DNA of 64,000 nucleotides from CAIVAT01 sp964355945 (GCA_964355945.1 CAYHGE010000003.1:1-64000), one strand, 5' to 3'. Positions 7,339-16,532 are shown, counted from the first letter of the stretch. Numbers and translations are program-made. The notes: generated by a model from the letters alone, not told the origin.

Positions 7339-8973
7339 ATGAAAAAATTACGCTCTTTACTTCTTATTGCAACCATTTTGGTGCTGCCGTTCGTTTCAAA
7401 AGGACAATTTTCCCGAGAACAGGCAATGGATCTCGTACTTAATCAAATTCTGGTTAGTGACACGGGGCATATAAATCTTTATACTTCTTACAACACTATT
7501 CCAAACACAAGTAACATAATTCTATTAAATGGCCAGACCATCTCACCACCTTACCTTGGTAATTGGGTGTTTTTTTCGGACGATAAACCTTTTGCAAATT
7601 GGGATCACTCCTGTCGTTACATCTTTATTGACTCAAATACAGGGGATTTTACTATTTACCCCAGCACTTCTTATCCAATTGACTTGCAAACTAGTTACCA
7701 GGCAATTTCTTCGATTAATTATCCTTGTCCGGCAGACTGCTTTCACAATGTCCAAACTCCACCACCATCCACTTTTCACACTCTTCCAACTAATACTAAT
7801 CCCCGCTTACATGCTGTATTAATTAATGGAATTGATAGATTTGTACCAGGCGCTAATTCTTGCACCTGCAATTTTGATTATGATATTGCATTGATGTATA
7901 ATGCATTGGAAGAAGTTGGCTACACAACACATTATAATCCCTCTAATAATGCACCACATGAAAGCAATGTGAAAGTTCTGTATGATAATGGAGATCTATA
8001 TAATGCAGGAAAAACCGTTTTCCATAATGATTGGGATGGTCCATGTGAATGCAGTTATCCTAGCAATGGTTCTTGTACTGCCTGTACTACTTATCGAAAT
8101 GAGGTCGATTTTGCTGCAACTGATGCGAATATTTATCAAGTATTTAATACTCTTGCAACAAAACTCACTCCTGAAGATCAATTATTTGTTTATATCACTG
8201 GTAATGGCCACTTGATGAACAACCTGGAAGCAGCTTTTGAGTGTTATACTCCGGAAACAACACCACCAACACCGCCAGTTTATATTACAGCATCGCAATT
8301 GCAAAACGCTGTTAAAAACATTAATTGTGCTCAGATTATTTTTGTATTGCAACTCAATTATTCAGGAAAATTTATCAATGATTTAACTGATATTACTAAT
8401 GCACAATGCAAAAACAGATTAGTTTTTACCTCAACAGGTGATGGATCTATTGACTTTCCAAGCACAGATTCATATAAAGAAATATGGATGCATTGTGGTA
8501 ATATTGATGAGTTTACATATTATTTTACCGCTGCATTGAGAGGGCATTATCAAAGTCGCTACCCATGGGATTGGTTATGTCCCACAGGTGAATTTCAATT
8601 TAATGATCCCGTTCTTGGAATAGATTGGGATGCTGACGGTTGTTTTAATGACCCTCAACATCCTTCAGATTATAATCCTGACTCTGATAATGATGGCTAT
8701 ATCCAAATTATTGAAGCTTTCAATTATGCCAAATATATGGATACCTGGTGTGAGGAGGGCTATCTGAATCAAAGACAGATTATGCATCCGCTGCCTCCTT
8801 TACCTGATCCTTGGCCAACTAATGTAGATTGTGTAAATGATAAAGAGACGCCAATGATGGGAACAAGTAATGAATTTAGTTTAAGTAATTTGATGTGTTT
8901 GAACGGTATTGCCGGAGCATCTCGAGTATTTCGGGACCACAGACAGTTACAGGTGATCGTAGCTACTTATTAG
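7339..8973 (+). CDS. caspase-like (C13-type) secreted protein, 5' part of a frameshifted gene
   Basis: 544 residues with a Sec signal peptide (cut near KGQ, residue 22) and a good purine-rich ribosome site (GGAGGA) before the ATG. A FANWDHSCRYIFID block (about residues 85-98) precedes a caspase-hemoglobinase (legumain-like) fold: LHAVLINGI, then LFVYITGNGH (282-291), then IIFVLQLNYSGKFINDL (333-349). In this family the positions normally read 'xxHG' and 'EQCYSGG'. Here the catalytic Cys position is Asn340 and the His motif is altered, so proteolysis looks lost. The last about 15 residues (after GIAGAS) are out-of-frame nonsense; the true continuation is in the frame of 8895-10769. The gene is probably a single 3.4-kb ORF broken near 8918-8930, next to the fresh IS66 insertion. 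Confidence 0.75.
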   Translation: MKKLRSLLLIATILVLPFVSKGQFSREQAMDLVLNQILVSDTGHINLYTSYNTIPNTSNIILLNGQTISPPYLGNWVFFSDDKPFANWDHSCRYIFIDSNTGDFTIYPSTSYPIDLQTSYQAISSINYPCPADCFHNVQTPPPSTFHTLPTNTNPRLHAVLINGIDRFVPGANSCTCNFDYDIALMYNALEEVGYTTHYNPSNNAPHESNVKVLYDNGDLYNAGKTVFHNDWDGPCECSYPSNGSCTACTTYRNEVDFAATDANIYQVFNTLATKLTPEDQLFVYITGNGHLMNNLEAAFECYTPETTPPTPPVYITASQLQNAVKNINCAQIIFVLQLNYSGKFINDLTDITNAQCKNRLVFTSTGDGSIDFPSTDSYKEIWMHCGNIDEFTYYFTAALRGHYQSRYPWDWLCPTGEFQFNDPVLGIDWDADGCFNDPQHPSDYNPDSDNDGYIQIIEAFNYAKYMDTWCEEGYLNQRQIMHPLPPLPDPWPTNVDCVNDKETPMMGTSNEFSLSNLMCLNGIAGASRVFRDHRQLQVIVATY

Positions 8974-10769
8974 GAGGGAATTTGAATGTGCATGCTGATA
9001 TGACGCTTAACCAAAATACAGAAATTACAATAGGTGTGGATAATGCAATAATTGATGTTGATGAAAATTCGTCATTTACCGCTAATCCTGGATTTACATT
9101 AAATGGATCATCAATAACAGCCACTAATAATGGACTTATCGTAAGAAAGAATGACAATCACCTGGATCTGATGGGAGCTAAGTTTACAGCAGTTTCATTC
9201 GAACATTATGGATCCATTCTGAATATTGGTGAAATTAATATTAATGATCATTCCAATTTTAAAGATTGTCCATGGATAGGTTCAAACCGAGGGATGGTAA
9301 CCATAAAATATAGCACATTTGATCATTCACCACTTAGTTTATATGAATGCGATTTGTCTTTGTCTGAACAAGTAACTGTTGATTATTGCATCTTTACTGG
9401 TTCTAATACAGCCATTGGCTGCCAGATAGGCGATTATAAGAAATATTCAATAACTAATAATATTATTAATGGAGGAAGTTATGGATTGTACTTGAGTTAC
9501 ATTGGTTCCACTTCCGGTGATCATTTAATTCGTAATAATTACATAACTGGTTGTAATGTTGCCGGTTTGTGTATTTATGGTTCAGCAGCTTCAATAGAGA
9601 TGAATCATATTTCATCGTGTAACATGGGTATTGAAATATTGGATAATAGTAGTAATGTTTCTATGGTCGGGTATCAATTGGCCTTTAATTACGCAAATAC
9701 ACAGGAAATAAAAGATTGTTCGGGACTTGAAATATATGCTACGAATAATTGTCTTCCGTATTATATGAAATACAATGCTATTATTGATGAAGACCGTACT
9801 CCCCCTGATCCATTATTATATTATGATAATCTACGAACTGGTGTATTTCCAAAGTACGATGTTTCTTACAACTGTTGGGATAATTCCTTTGACCTTTCTA
9901 ATGATCTAAAGCTGAATTATGGTATATTCAAACCTTATCCTACCTGGTGCCTGACTAATATTGGTATTACTCCAAACCCGGAGGAGGAGATGTACCGTAC
10001 AGCAGTGAATTACGTTGACTCAAGCAATTATACCGAGGCAATGAATTTGTTTAGACTTCTTATAGAGACCTATCCCAAATCAGATTATGCAAAGGCTTCA
10101 ATGAAGGCAATGTTAGAAATTGAACCATATGCAGGAAATAATTTCAGCAGCCTGCGGTTATATTATTTGACAAATGATTCCATCATTGCTGATACTGCTC
10201 TTGCAAATCTTGGTGATTTCCTGGCAAACAGCTGCAATGTACAAATCGGAGATTATCCTGAGGCAATTTCCTGGTACGAAAATAAAATTCAAAATTCGAC
10301 AGATCCAACTGACAGTGTTTTCGCTATCATTGATTTAGGTCATCTTTATCTAATGATGGATACCACTGGTGATGCGCCAGTTTATATAGGATCGCTACCA
10401 CAGTACAGACCTAAAACAATGGCAAAATATGTTATTTATCGTGATTCTTTAATATCTCTATTGCCATTTTCTAAAGATCCATTAAAGAGAAGTATTACCA
10501 AATTACAAAATGGGCAGCTACTTCAAAATGTTCCAAACCCAACTAGTTCATCAACAGATTTTTACTTTAAGTTGTTTGGCGCTGCAAATGCCGATATCAA
10601 AATCTACGACAGTTGGGGCAGATTGAAACAAGTAATACCGATCACAACTTTGAGTAATGGAACACAGAGGATCACATTTAATACATCAAATCTTCCATCT
10701 GGTATTTATGAATATGTTCTGACTATTAATGGAAAGAGGACAGATGCCAAAAAGATGGTAGTGAATTGA
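8895..10769 (+). CDS. beta-helix/T9SS C-terminal part of the frameshifted caspase-like gene
   Basis: Overlaps the upstream frame by 79 bp and has no convincing start of its own: the first residues (MFERYCRS) are the wrong-frame version of GIAGAS. From SISGPQTVTGD onward the sequence is continuous with the upstream protein; 'ISGPQTVTG...YLLGGNLNV' is a usual linker into a right-handed parallel beta-helix (about residues 30-330, many N-rich turns). A small helical, TPR-like segment follows (about 360-440) and the end is a T9SS sorting domain (LLQNVPNPTSSSTDFYFKL, then LPSGIYEYVLTI). Going from the 7339 frame to this one fits a one-base deletion. No slippery heptamer is visible, so programmed frameshifting is unlikely. 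Sequencing error cannot be excluded. Confidence 0.7.
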   Translation: MFERYCRSISSISGPQTVTGDRSYLLGGNLNVHADMTLNQNTEITIGVDNAIIDVDENSSFTANPGFTLNGSSITATNNGLIVRKNDNHLDLMGAKFTAVSFEHYGSILNIGEININDHSNFKDCPWIGSNRGMVTIKYSTFDHSPLSLYECDLSLSEQVTVDYCIFTGSNTAIGCQIGDYKKYSITNNIINGGSYGLYLSYIGSTSGDHLIRNNYITGCNVAGLCIYGSAASIEMNHISSCNMGIEILDNSSNVSMVGYQLAFNYANTQEIKDCSGLEIYATNNCLPYYMKYNAIIDEDRTPPDPLLYYDNLRTGVFPKYDVSYNCWDNSFDLSNDLKLNYGIFKPYPTWCLTNIGITPNPEEEMYRTAVNYVDSSNYTEAMNLFRLLIETYPKSDYAKASMKAMLEIEPYAGNNFSSLRLYYLTNDSIIADTALANLGDFLANSCNVQIGDYPEAISWYENKIQNSTDPTDSVFAIIDLGHLYLMMDTTGDAPVYIGSLPQYRPKTMAKYVIYRDSLISLLPFSKDPLKRSITKLQNGQLLQNVPNPTSSSTDFYFKLFGAANADIKIYDSWGRLKQVIPITTLSNGTQRITFNTSNLPSGIYEYVLTINGKRTDAKKMVVN

Positions 10770-10786
10770 TGATTGGTAGATTTCGT

Positions 10787-10849
10787 CCCCCGCAAGATTG
10801 TGGTTGGAAGGGCTTCGAAACGGACCGTCCAAACGCAATCTTGCTTGGG
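10787..10849. other. strong intergenic hairpin
   Basis: In the gap after the T9SS gene, GCAAGATTG (10792-10800) pairs exactly with CAATCTTGC (10836-10844). An inner TTGGA/TCCAA pair (10804-10808/10828-10832) and an outer CCC/GGG pair extend the stem. The GC content is higher than in the surrounding sequence and no T-run follows, so it is not a classic terminator. It may be a palindromic repeat or a structured 3' end. Confidence 0.5.
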
Positions 10850-10990
10850 ATGGTATTACAAATATTTAACAGCGTTATCAGCAAAACAGAGTTTGTAAAG
10901 TAATGACGTGAACGAATTTACAATTTAATGTATTTCTTGCTTTTTAAAACAGTATCTTTTTTGTTTTATTTTGCCTAATATTGTAATAGT

Positions 10991-10998
10991 TAAATTTG
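10991..10998 (+). promoter_or_regulatory. -7 promoter box, probably leaderless start
   Basis: TAAATTTG with a TTTG at 10970-10973 as possible -33 box (17-bp gap). The box ends 5 bp before the ATG at 11004. The transcript would therefore begin at or next to the start codon, and the earlier TTG at 10971 cannot be the start. Confidence 0.6.
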
Positions 10999-11003
10999 TA
11001 GCT

Positions 11004-11564
11004 ATGAGACACTATTTGTTTGCAAAGAGTTTTTTTCTGTTTCTGAGTATGTTGAGTTTGCAATTGTACGTTCAAGGGCAAACAAAATCATATAACCTGC
11101 CACTCGAACCTGATTCGAAAAAGATCATGTTCCGTGAAGTGGTTGATCAGCAGGGAAAACCGGCATACCTGTATGATAAGGCCATTGAGTGGTTCGGCTA
11201 CTATTATCTGAATGCTCAATCTGTTTATACTGTGCAGAGTAAAGAAAATGGTAAAATTGAGGGTGTGGGACGTATGAAGATTTACTATACTGACGAAGCC
11301 TCCGGTGTTCAGAGAGATGGCGGGGTAGTGATGTACCAGATAAAAATGGAGCTTAAAGACGATAAGTATCGTTATACACTCACTGATTTTAACCTGAAAG
11401 GGGCATCGAGGTACCCGCTGGAAAAATGGATGAATAAAACTGATCCCGCCTACAATGCCAACTGGGACTCATATCTCTACCAGGTCGATACAACTATGCA
11501 GCGACTGATCAGCACCATGAAAGAAAAGATGAAACCCACCGTAGTCAAAAAAGATGAGTGGTAG
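11004..11564 (+). CDS. exported DUF4468-type protein
   Basis: 186 residues from the ATG chosen because the -7 box lies immediately upstream. There is a signal peptide (MRHYLFAKSFFLFLSMLSLQL, cut near QGQ). The mature part has the pattern of DUF4468 (TBP-like fold): FREVVDQQGKPAYLYDKAIEWF near the start, then alternating strands with GVGRMKIYY and KYRYTLTDF. Function is unknown; in Bacteroidota it is a common periplasmic or outer-membrane-associated protein. Its end overlaps rlmN by 11 bp, so the two are probably co-transcribed. Confidence 0.7.
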   Translation: MRHYLFAKSFFLFLSMLSLQLYVQGQTKSYNLPLEPDSKKIMFREVVDQQGKPAYLYDKAIEWFGYYYLNAQSVYTVQSKENGKIEGVGRMKIYYTDEASGVQRDGGVVMYQIKMELKDDKYRYTLTDFNLKGASRYPLEKWMNKTDPAYNANWDSYLYQVDTTMQRLISTMKEKMKPTVVKKDEW

Positions 11565-12588
11565 CCCCGTACCCGATATCAGGTTATTAGCAAAACCGGA
11601 ACTGGAACAGTTTTTCCTGCTTCATGGCGAAAAAAAATTCAGAGCCTCCCAGGTGTATGATTGGCTGTGGAAAAAAAGCTGCCGTTCTTTTTCCGGGATG
11701 ACAAGTTTACCGAAGGAAGTTCGCAAGTTGCTGCAGGATCACTATTCCTTCCATGCAGCGATACCTGAAATCACGCAGCACAGCAGTGACGGAACGGTGA
11801 AAATCGGCTTTCGGCTGCATGACGGACTGATGACTGAAGGGGTGCTCATTCCTTCAGGGGAGCGTGCCACGGTGTGCATTTCATCACAGGTTGGATGTGC
11901 TCTTGGGTGTAAATTCTGTGCAACCGGACAACTTGGCTTCACCCGAAACTTGTCAGCAGGAGAAATTTTTGACCAGATCACCGGGATGCCACTCAAACTT
12001 TCCAATATCGTTTTCATGGGAATGGGGGAGCCTTTTCTGAACTATGAAAATGTGCTGGCAGCCATTGAAAGAATCACTTCACCCGATGGATTGGGAATGT
12101 CGCCTCAGCGAATCACTGTATCCAGTGTCGGGATTCCAAAAATGATTAAAAGGATGGCAGACGATGATCCTAAATACCACTTTGCACTCTCTTTGCATGC
12201 TGCAACTGACGCAAAACGCGACAAGATTATCCCCTTTAACCTGAAACATCCGTTAAGCGAATTAACAGAAGCGCTCATTTACTACCATAAAAAGACATCC
12301 AAACGATTTACCATCGAGTATATTCTGTTTAGTAATTTCAACGACTCAATAGCAGATGCAAGGGAACTTGCCCTGTTTTGCAGGAGTTTTCCCGTAAAAA
12401 TCAACATCATTGAATACAATGCCGTAAAAGGATCTGGTTTTAAGAAATCGGACCCTGATAAGACCCGGGCTTTTGTCAATTTTCTTGAAGGCAGGAACCT
12501 GGTTGTTAACATCCGGCAAAGCCGCGGAAGGGACATCGATGCAGCATGCGGCCAATTAGCCGGCAAAAACTTAACACTTAACACTTAA
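11554..12588 (+). CDS. rlmN: dual-specificity rRNA/tRNA adenine-C2 methyltransferase RlmN
   Basis: 344 residues. Radical-SAM enzyme that methylates C2 of A2503 in 23S rRNA and A37 in some tRNAs. The 4Fe-4S triad is visible as C115, C119 and C122 (VGCALGCKFCATGQ). The C-terminal catalytic Cys is about residue 332 (IDAACGQLAG), and the KISLHA-type segment reads HFALSLHAATD. Length is usual. The stop codon and the last seven residues (KNLTLNT) are encoded by a 7-bp tandem repeat that runs on past the gene, so the tail after the catalytic loop is repeat-derived. Confidence 0.95.
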   Translation: MSGSPVPDIRLLAKPELEQFFLLHGEKKFRASQVYDWLWKKSCRSFSGMTSLPKEVRKLLQDHYSFHAAIPEITQHSSDGTVKIGFRLHDGLMTEGVLIPSGERATVCISSQVGCALGCKFCATGQLGFTRNLSAGEIFDQITGMPLKLSNIVFMGMGEPFLNYENVLAAIERITSPDGLGMSPQRITVSSVGIPKMIKRMADDDPKYHFALSLHAATDAKRDKIIPFNLKHPLSELTEALIYYHKKTSKRFTIEYILFSNFNDSIADARELALFCRSFPVKINIIEYNAVKGSGFKKSDPDKTRAFVNFLEGRNLVVNIRQSRGRDIDAACGQLAGKNLTLNT

Positions 12589-12612
12589 CACTTAACACTT
12601 AACACTTAACAC
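12571..12612 (+). repeat. (TTAACAC)6 tandem repeat across the rlmN stop
   Basis: Six perfect copies of a 7-bp unit. It begins inside rlmN, supplies its TAA stop and ends 8 bp before the adenine deaminase ATG. Because 7 is not a multiple of 3, any two neighbouring out-of-frame copies soon give a TAA, so copy changes should alter only the spacing between the two genes. Confidence 0.95.
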
Positions 12613-12620
12613 TCTTTCAT

Positions 12621-14261
12621 ATGTTGGACCAGCCTTATTTTGAACTCCAGGGTAATATTGTGGATGTTGTGGCTAAAACCATCTTCCAGGGTACAGTTGT
12701 GGTGCGAAATGGAAAAATTGAAGCCATCCGGAAAGAGATGGTAAAGGTTAACGGGTATATTCTTCCCGGATTAATCGACGCACATATTCATGTCGAAAGT
12801 TCCATGCTGATCCCTTCAGAGTTTGCCCGTCTTGCCGTGGTTCATGGTACCGTAGCCACTGTTTCCGATCCTCATGAAATCGCCAATGTACTTGGTGTGG
12901 CCGGGGTGAAATTCATGATCGCGAACGGGCATAAAGTGCCTTTCAAATTCTATTTTGGGGCCCCGTCATGTGTTCCGGCGACGCCATTTGAAACCGCCGG
13001 GGCCATTTTGGGTGTTGAAGAAGTAAAGGAGCTTCTGAACATGCCTGAAATAAAATACTTATCGGAAATGATGAATTTCCCGGGAGTTCTTTTCAATGAT
13101 CCTGAAGTGATGGCCAAGCTTGACCTGGCGCGAAAAGCCGGCAAGCCTGTTGATGGTCATGCACCCGGAGTCACCGGTGAAAATGCTGAAAAGTATATAA
13201 AGGCCGGTATTTCCACGGATCATGAATGTTTTACCCTTGAGGAGGCGCATGAGAAAATCAGGTATGGAATGCATATCCTGATCCGTGAAGGAAGCGCAGC
13301 GAAAAATTTCGAGATACTTTATCCGCTGATCGATGAGTATCCTGACCAGGTGATGCTTTGCTCTGACGACAAGCACCCGAATGATCTGATGGCCGGGCAT
13401 ATTAACTTGGAGGTGAAACGTGCACTCGGGCTTGGCCTGGATCCTATGAATGTTCTGCGCAGTTGCACGTATAATCCGGTTAAACACTATGACATTGAAG
13501 TTGGATTGCTTCAGACAGGCGACCCTGCCGATTTTATCTGTGTGGATAATCTGGCAGATTTTAATGTACTCTCTACTTATGTGGATGGCAAAATGGTTGC
13601 AAAAGGTGGCACGACCCTGATAGAAGGTACCAGGGAGATCCCTTTCAATAATTTTAATATTGGAGCAATCGGTTCAGCCGGCCTCCGTGTCGTTCCTCAG
13701 CCAGGACAGATTAAAGTGTTAAATGCATTTGACGGACAGCTGATTACGGGATTAATTCATGCCAATCCTTTTGTTATTGAAGGAAATGTGGTTAGTGATG
13801 TGTCACGGGATATTCTTAAAATGGTTGTCGTAAACCGTTATAATGAATCACCGGTTTCTGTTGGGTATATCAAAAATATCGGGTTGAAAAGGGGAGCAAT
13901 AGCCTCCTGCGTGGCACACGATAGCCATAACATTGTGGCTGTAGGGGCGGATGATCATTCCATCACAGAGGCAATAAATCTGATTATTGCAGAAAAAGGA
14001 GGGATTTCTTTGGTTGATGGAATGAACAAACGAATACTCCCGTTGCCATTCGCCGGAATTATGTCGGGCCTTGATGGGTATGAAGTAGCCCGGCAATATG
14101 AAGAAATGGATCAAATCGTTAAAGAGATGGGGTCGCCACTTGCCGCGCCTTATATGACACTTTCTTTCATGGCTTTGTTGGTCATCCCGGAAATAAAACT
14201 CAGTGACAAAGGACTGTTTGATGGAACTCATTTTAAATTTACCGGGGTTTTCGGGGAATAA
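12621..14261 (+). CDS. ade: adenine deaminase
   Basis: 546 residues, the full length of the AdeC family. It hydrolyses adenine to hypoxanthine and ammonia in purine salvage, and so would feed Hpt encoded at 36 kb. Amidohydrolase metal motif DAHIHVESS at about residues 53-61, then DPHEIANV, VDGHAPG and SDDKHPNDL. The second half carries VAHDSHNIVAVG and the C-terminal domain with MSGLDGYEVA. It follows rlmN after the tandem repeat and may be read from the same transcript. Confidence 0.95.
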   Translation: MLDQPYFELQGNIVDVVAKTIFQGTVVVRNGKIEAIRKEMVKVNGYILPGLIDAHIHVESSMLIPSEFARLAVVHGTVATVSDPHEIANVLGVAGVKFMIANGHKVPFKFYFGAPSCVPATPFETAGAILGVEEVKELLNMPEIKYLSEMMNFPGVLFNDPEVMAKLDLARKAGKPVDGHAPGVTGENAEKYIKAGISTDHECFTLEEAHEKIRYGMHILIREGSAAKNFEILYPLIDEYPDQVMLCSDDKHPNDLMAGHINLEVKRALGLGLDPMNVLRSCTYNPVKHYDIEVGLLQTGDPADFICVDNLADFNVLSTYVDGKMVAKGGTTLIEGTREIPFNNFNIGAIGSAGLRVVPQPGQIKVLNAFDGQLITGLIHANPFVIEGNVVSDVSRDILKMVVVNRYNESPVSVGYIKNIGLKRGAIASCVAHDSHNIVAVGADDHSITEAINLIIAEKGGISLVDGMNKRILPLPFAGIMSGLDGYEVARQYEEMDQIVKEMGSPLAAPYMTLSFMALLVIPEIKLSDKGLFDGTHFKFTGVFGE

Positions 14262-14299
14262 AGTTACATATTTATATATATTGCTAAGATGTATTTTAT

Positions 14300-14307
14300 T
14301 AACTTTG
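14300..14307 (+). promoter_or_regulatory. -7 promoter box for the ArsR-type regulator
   Basis: TAACTTTG with a TTG at 14281-14283 (16-bp gap). It ends 25 bp before the ATG at 14333. Confidence 0.55.
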
Positions 14308-14332
14308 TCCCACCATATTAACTCATCACACT

Positions 14333-14635
14333 ATGATCAAAAGAACCAACCTTGACATTCAAAAACTAGAACTTGCGGCCAGTAAACTGCGTGCGATGGC
14401 CCATCCTATGCGAATTGCAATCATTGAATTGCTCACCGAGAACAAGAAGCTGACAGTTACTGAAATTTATAAGATACTGAACATAGAGCAGGCGTCTGCC
14501 TCTCATCACCTGAACATCCTTAAAGGCAAAGGATTGCTTGAGTCAAAACGGGATGGGAAAATGATCTTGTATTCATTGAAAACCAGTGTACTTGCAAATG
14601 TGATTGATTGTATCAATCAGTGTGTGACCCATTAG
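14333..14635 (+). CDS. ArsR-family winged-helix regulator
   Basis: 100 residues, close to the family length. The order is ALAHPMRIAII-like first helix (MAHPMRIAIIELL), helix-turn-helix (VTEIYKILNIEQASASHHLNILKGKGLL) and wing (SKRDGKMILYSL). No CxC or other obvious metal-binding cluster is seen in the recognition helix; C95 and C99 sit near the C-terminus (CINQC). It may therefore be a non-metal ArsR-type regulator. Target unknown; it is monocistronic between ade and a convergent lipoprotein gene, overlapping the latter's end by 4 bp. Confidence 0.85.
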   Translation: MIKRTNLDIQKLELAASKLRAMAHPMRIAIIELLTENKKLTVTEIYKILNIEQASASHHLNILKGKGLLESKRDGKMILYSLKTSVLANVIDCINQCVTH

Positions 14636-16425
14636 TTCCAGGTCTCTTCCACATCCCAGTTTGCCCTGATTTCTGCTGCCTTTGGAAAATAGATTACCTC
14701 CTCAGGTTGGATATTCAATTTATAATTACCTGTATCCCAGTTGCTGTTCCTGTTACGGTCGTGAATCGCTTTCAGCTTATATTTTCCCGGAGGCATAAAG
14801 TCAAAGCGGATTTTTTCTGATCCTGTTATGATCCGTGAATCATAAATTACGGTTTCATTGTCACTCATGAGTTGAACAATGTACTGACCGGGGCGCTTTT
14901 CCATATTCATCATCAAGATGAGGTTGCCAAAATCTTTTTCACCCTTTGTTTTAAATTCCTGGCGGATGGTATCATTGGTAATGTCTTGAATTCCAAAGAA
15001 AACTGAATCTGGAATCATCAGCCGGTAACTTTTTTCTTCCTGCCATTTATGCCGGATGATAATTTTTCTTTTCAAACTGTCTGTGAATGAAATTTCAGGA
15101 TGGATCGTGTCTTTGTCATCAATCAGGAAAACTTTTGTGAAATCCCAACGGATAAGCGGATAAGAAAACGTAGCGATTAAGTTGTTTTTAAAGTAATTGA
15201 GCCCTGAACCTGATGCTGAATTTAGGAGGGTGAGTCGTCGCTGACTTCCTTTTTGGGACGATTTTGATTTACTTTTATCATTTTTTAATTCAATACGCAC
15301 AGTGTCAAGAACCTTATTTTCAATCACTATTTTAGCGATCAGGGAATCGACATCCTGGCGGGTTATCCAGAGACGGACAGAATCCCGGTGTTTCGACGAT
15401 TCTTCCATGCACCATGGGGCCACTGAGTCAAAATTAAGGGGAACTACCCGAAGGTTTTTAGCAGGAAATCTGAATGTGAGTAACACCATTGCCTCCATCG
15501 GAGAACTTGTCTTCATGAGGCGCTGGATCGAGTCCCTTTCTTCAAAAAGGAACAATGAATACGACGGATAATTCAGTACTGCCCGGGCGATTGAATCAAC
15601 TTTTCGGATGGAATCCACTTTATGAAGGGAGTCAGCGTTATTAATCCTAACTTGTTGTGGTCGTAATGAATCTGAAGATGATGTGTCCTGTGTTTTTGTA
15701 ACCTGTTTTGGGATGGGGATGTAATATGGTGTGACAAGGCTGTCGGAAAAAGCAATTTTTTCAGTCGGTTGGTTAAAAATGAGGTCGCCATTCAGATCAG
15801 CCAGTGCGAAAAGTTTGAACTTTCCATTTTGCAGGTTGTGAAAGATGAAGTTCCCCTGATCGTCGGTTTTGGTAATATAATAGGGTGCCACCCGGAGCGG
15901 TAAAGAATCAAACTGAATCGTGTCGTTGTTGTTGAGGTATAACTCAATGAATACATCTTTCTGAGGTTTCAGATCAAAAGCTGCTTTCAGATTTCCATGA
16001 AGGGAGAGGGTGTCAACATAATCCCCGGTTGAAAATACATAATTGAATCCTTTCAACAAATTTCCTTCGGTCAGGTCGGCAATGGAGGCGCCAAAATTTA
16101 TTGAGTATGTTGTGTTTAGAGCAAGGCTGTCGTCGAATTTCACAACCAGTGATTTTCCCCTCAGCCTGGATTCCAGAGGTTTTCGTAATGGGGGAGAGAT
16201 GAAGATCTCCGAAACCGGGTTTCTCAGGTTGATAAACTCATTAAAATCTATCCTGAACGACGATCCGGAGAATTTTGTGTCCATATTGGGCGGGTCACAT
16301 GCAATGACTACAGGCGGTTTATCATCCTTGGGTCCCCCGTCGGGGCTCACAGGTTTGGCACATGAATAAAGCAGCCACGAGGAGGAGAAAAGAAAAAGGT
16401 AAAAAAAAATAGTTGACCGTTGCAC
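14632..16425 (-). CDS. Ig-like domain lipoprotein
   Basis: 597 residues from a GTG at 16425. A longer frame runs from a TTG at 16521, but a perfect -7 box (16465-16458) lies between, so the GTG is preferred. It gives a signal peptide with lipobox LLYSC, and the mature protein begins CAKPVSPDGGPKDDKPP. An SbsA-type Ig-like domain follows (Big_5: PPVVIACDPPN...F...SFRIDFNEFINL). Then come a carboxypeptidase-regulatory-like segment (DDQGNFIFHNLQNGKFKLFALADLN) and a similar C-terminal one (PPGKYKLKAIHDRNRN). This is a widely conserved Bacteroidota outer-membrane lipoprotein of unknown role. It is convergent with the ArsR gene and divergent from yebC. Confidence 0.8.
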   Translation of the reverse strand: MQRSTIFFYLFLFSSSWLLYSCAKPVSPDGGPKDDKPPVVIACDPPNMDTKFSGSSFRIDFNEFINLRNPVSEIFISPPLRKPLESRLRGKSLVVKFDDSLALNTTYSINFGASIADLTEGNLLKGFNYVFSTGDYVDTLSLHGNLKAAFDLKPQKDVFIELYLNNNDTIQFDSLPLRVAPYYITKTDDQGNFIFHNLQNGKFKLFALADLNGDLIFNQPTEKIAFSDSLVTPYYIPIPKQVTKTQDTSSSDSLRPQQVRINNADSLHKVDSIRKVDSIARAVLNYPSYSLFLFEERDSIQRLMKTSSPMEAMVLLTFRFPAKNLRVVPLNFDSVAPWCMEESSKHRDSVRLWITRQDVDSLIAKIVIENKVLDTVRIELKNDKSKSKSSQKGSQRRLTLLNSASGSGLNYFKNNLIATFSYPLIRWDFTKVFLIDDKDTIHPEISFTDSLKRKIIIRHKWQEEKSYRLMIPDSVFFGIQDITNDTIRQEFKTKGEKDFGNLILMMNMEKRPGQYIVQLMSDNETVIYDSRIITGSEKIRFDFMPPGKYKLKAIHDRNRNSNWDTGNYKLNIQPEEVIYFPKAAEIRANWDVEETWN

Positions 16426-16457
16426 CTGAGCAGAGGATTTTTGTAATTTCGTGACCC

Positions 16458-16465
16458 CAAATTTA
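16458..16465 (-). promoter_or_regulatory. -7 promoter box for the Ig-like lipoprotein
   Basis: TAAATTTG on the minus strand, 32 bp upstream of the GTG at 16425. It decides against the upstream TTG start. Confidence 0.55.
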
Positions 16466-16532
16466 CCAATCGTTTTAATAGCAATCCCTTTTTTTATTAA
16501 TTTTACATTGTTAATTAACAAACAATAATCTT

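Noticed and set aside
8895..8973. Programmed frameshift joining the two parts of the caspase-like gene
   Set aside because: No slippery heptamer, homopolymer or following pseudoknot is visible; a one-base deletion or sequence error is simpler.
10787..10849. Possible tRNA in the structured intergenic sequence
   Set aside because: The stem is 9 bp with a large internal part; there is no cloverleaf, T-loop or CCA-like end.
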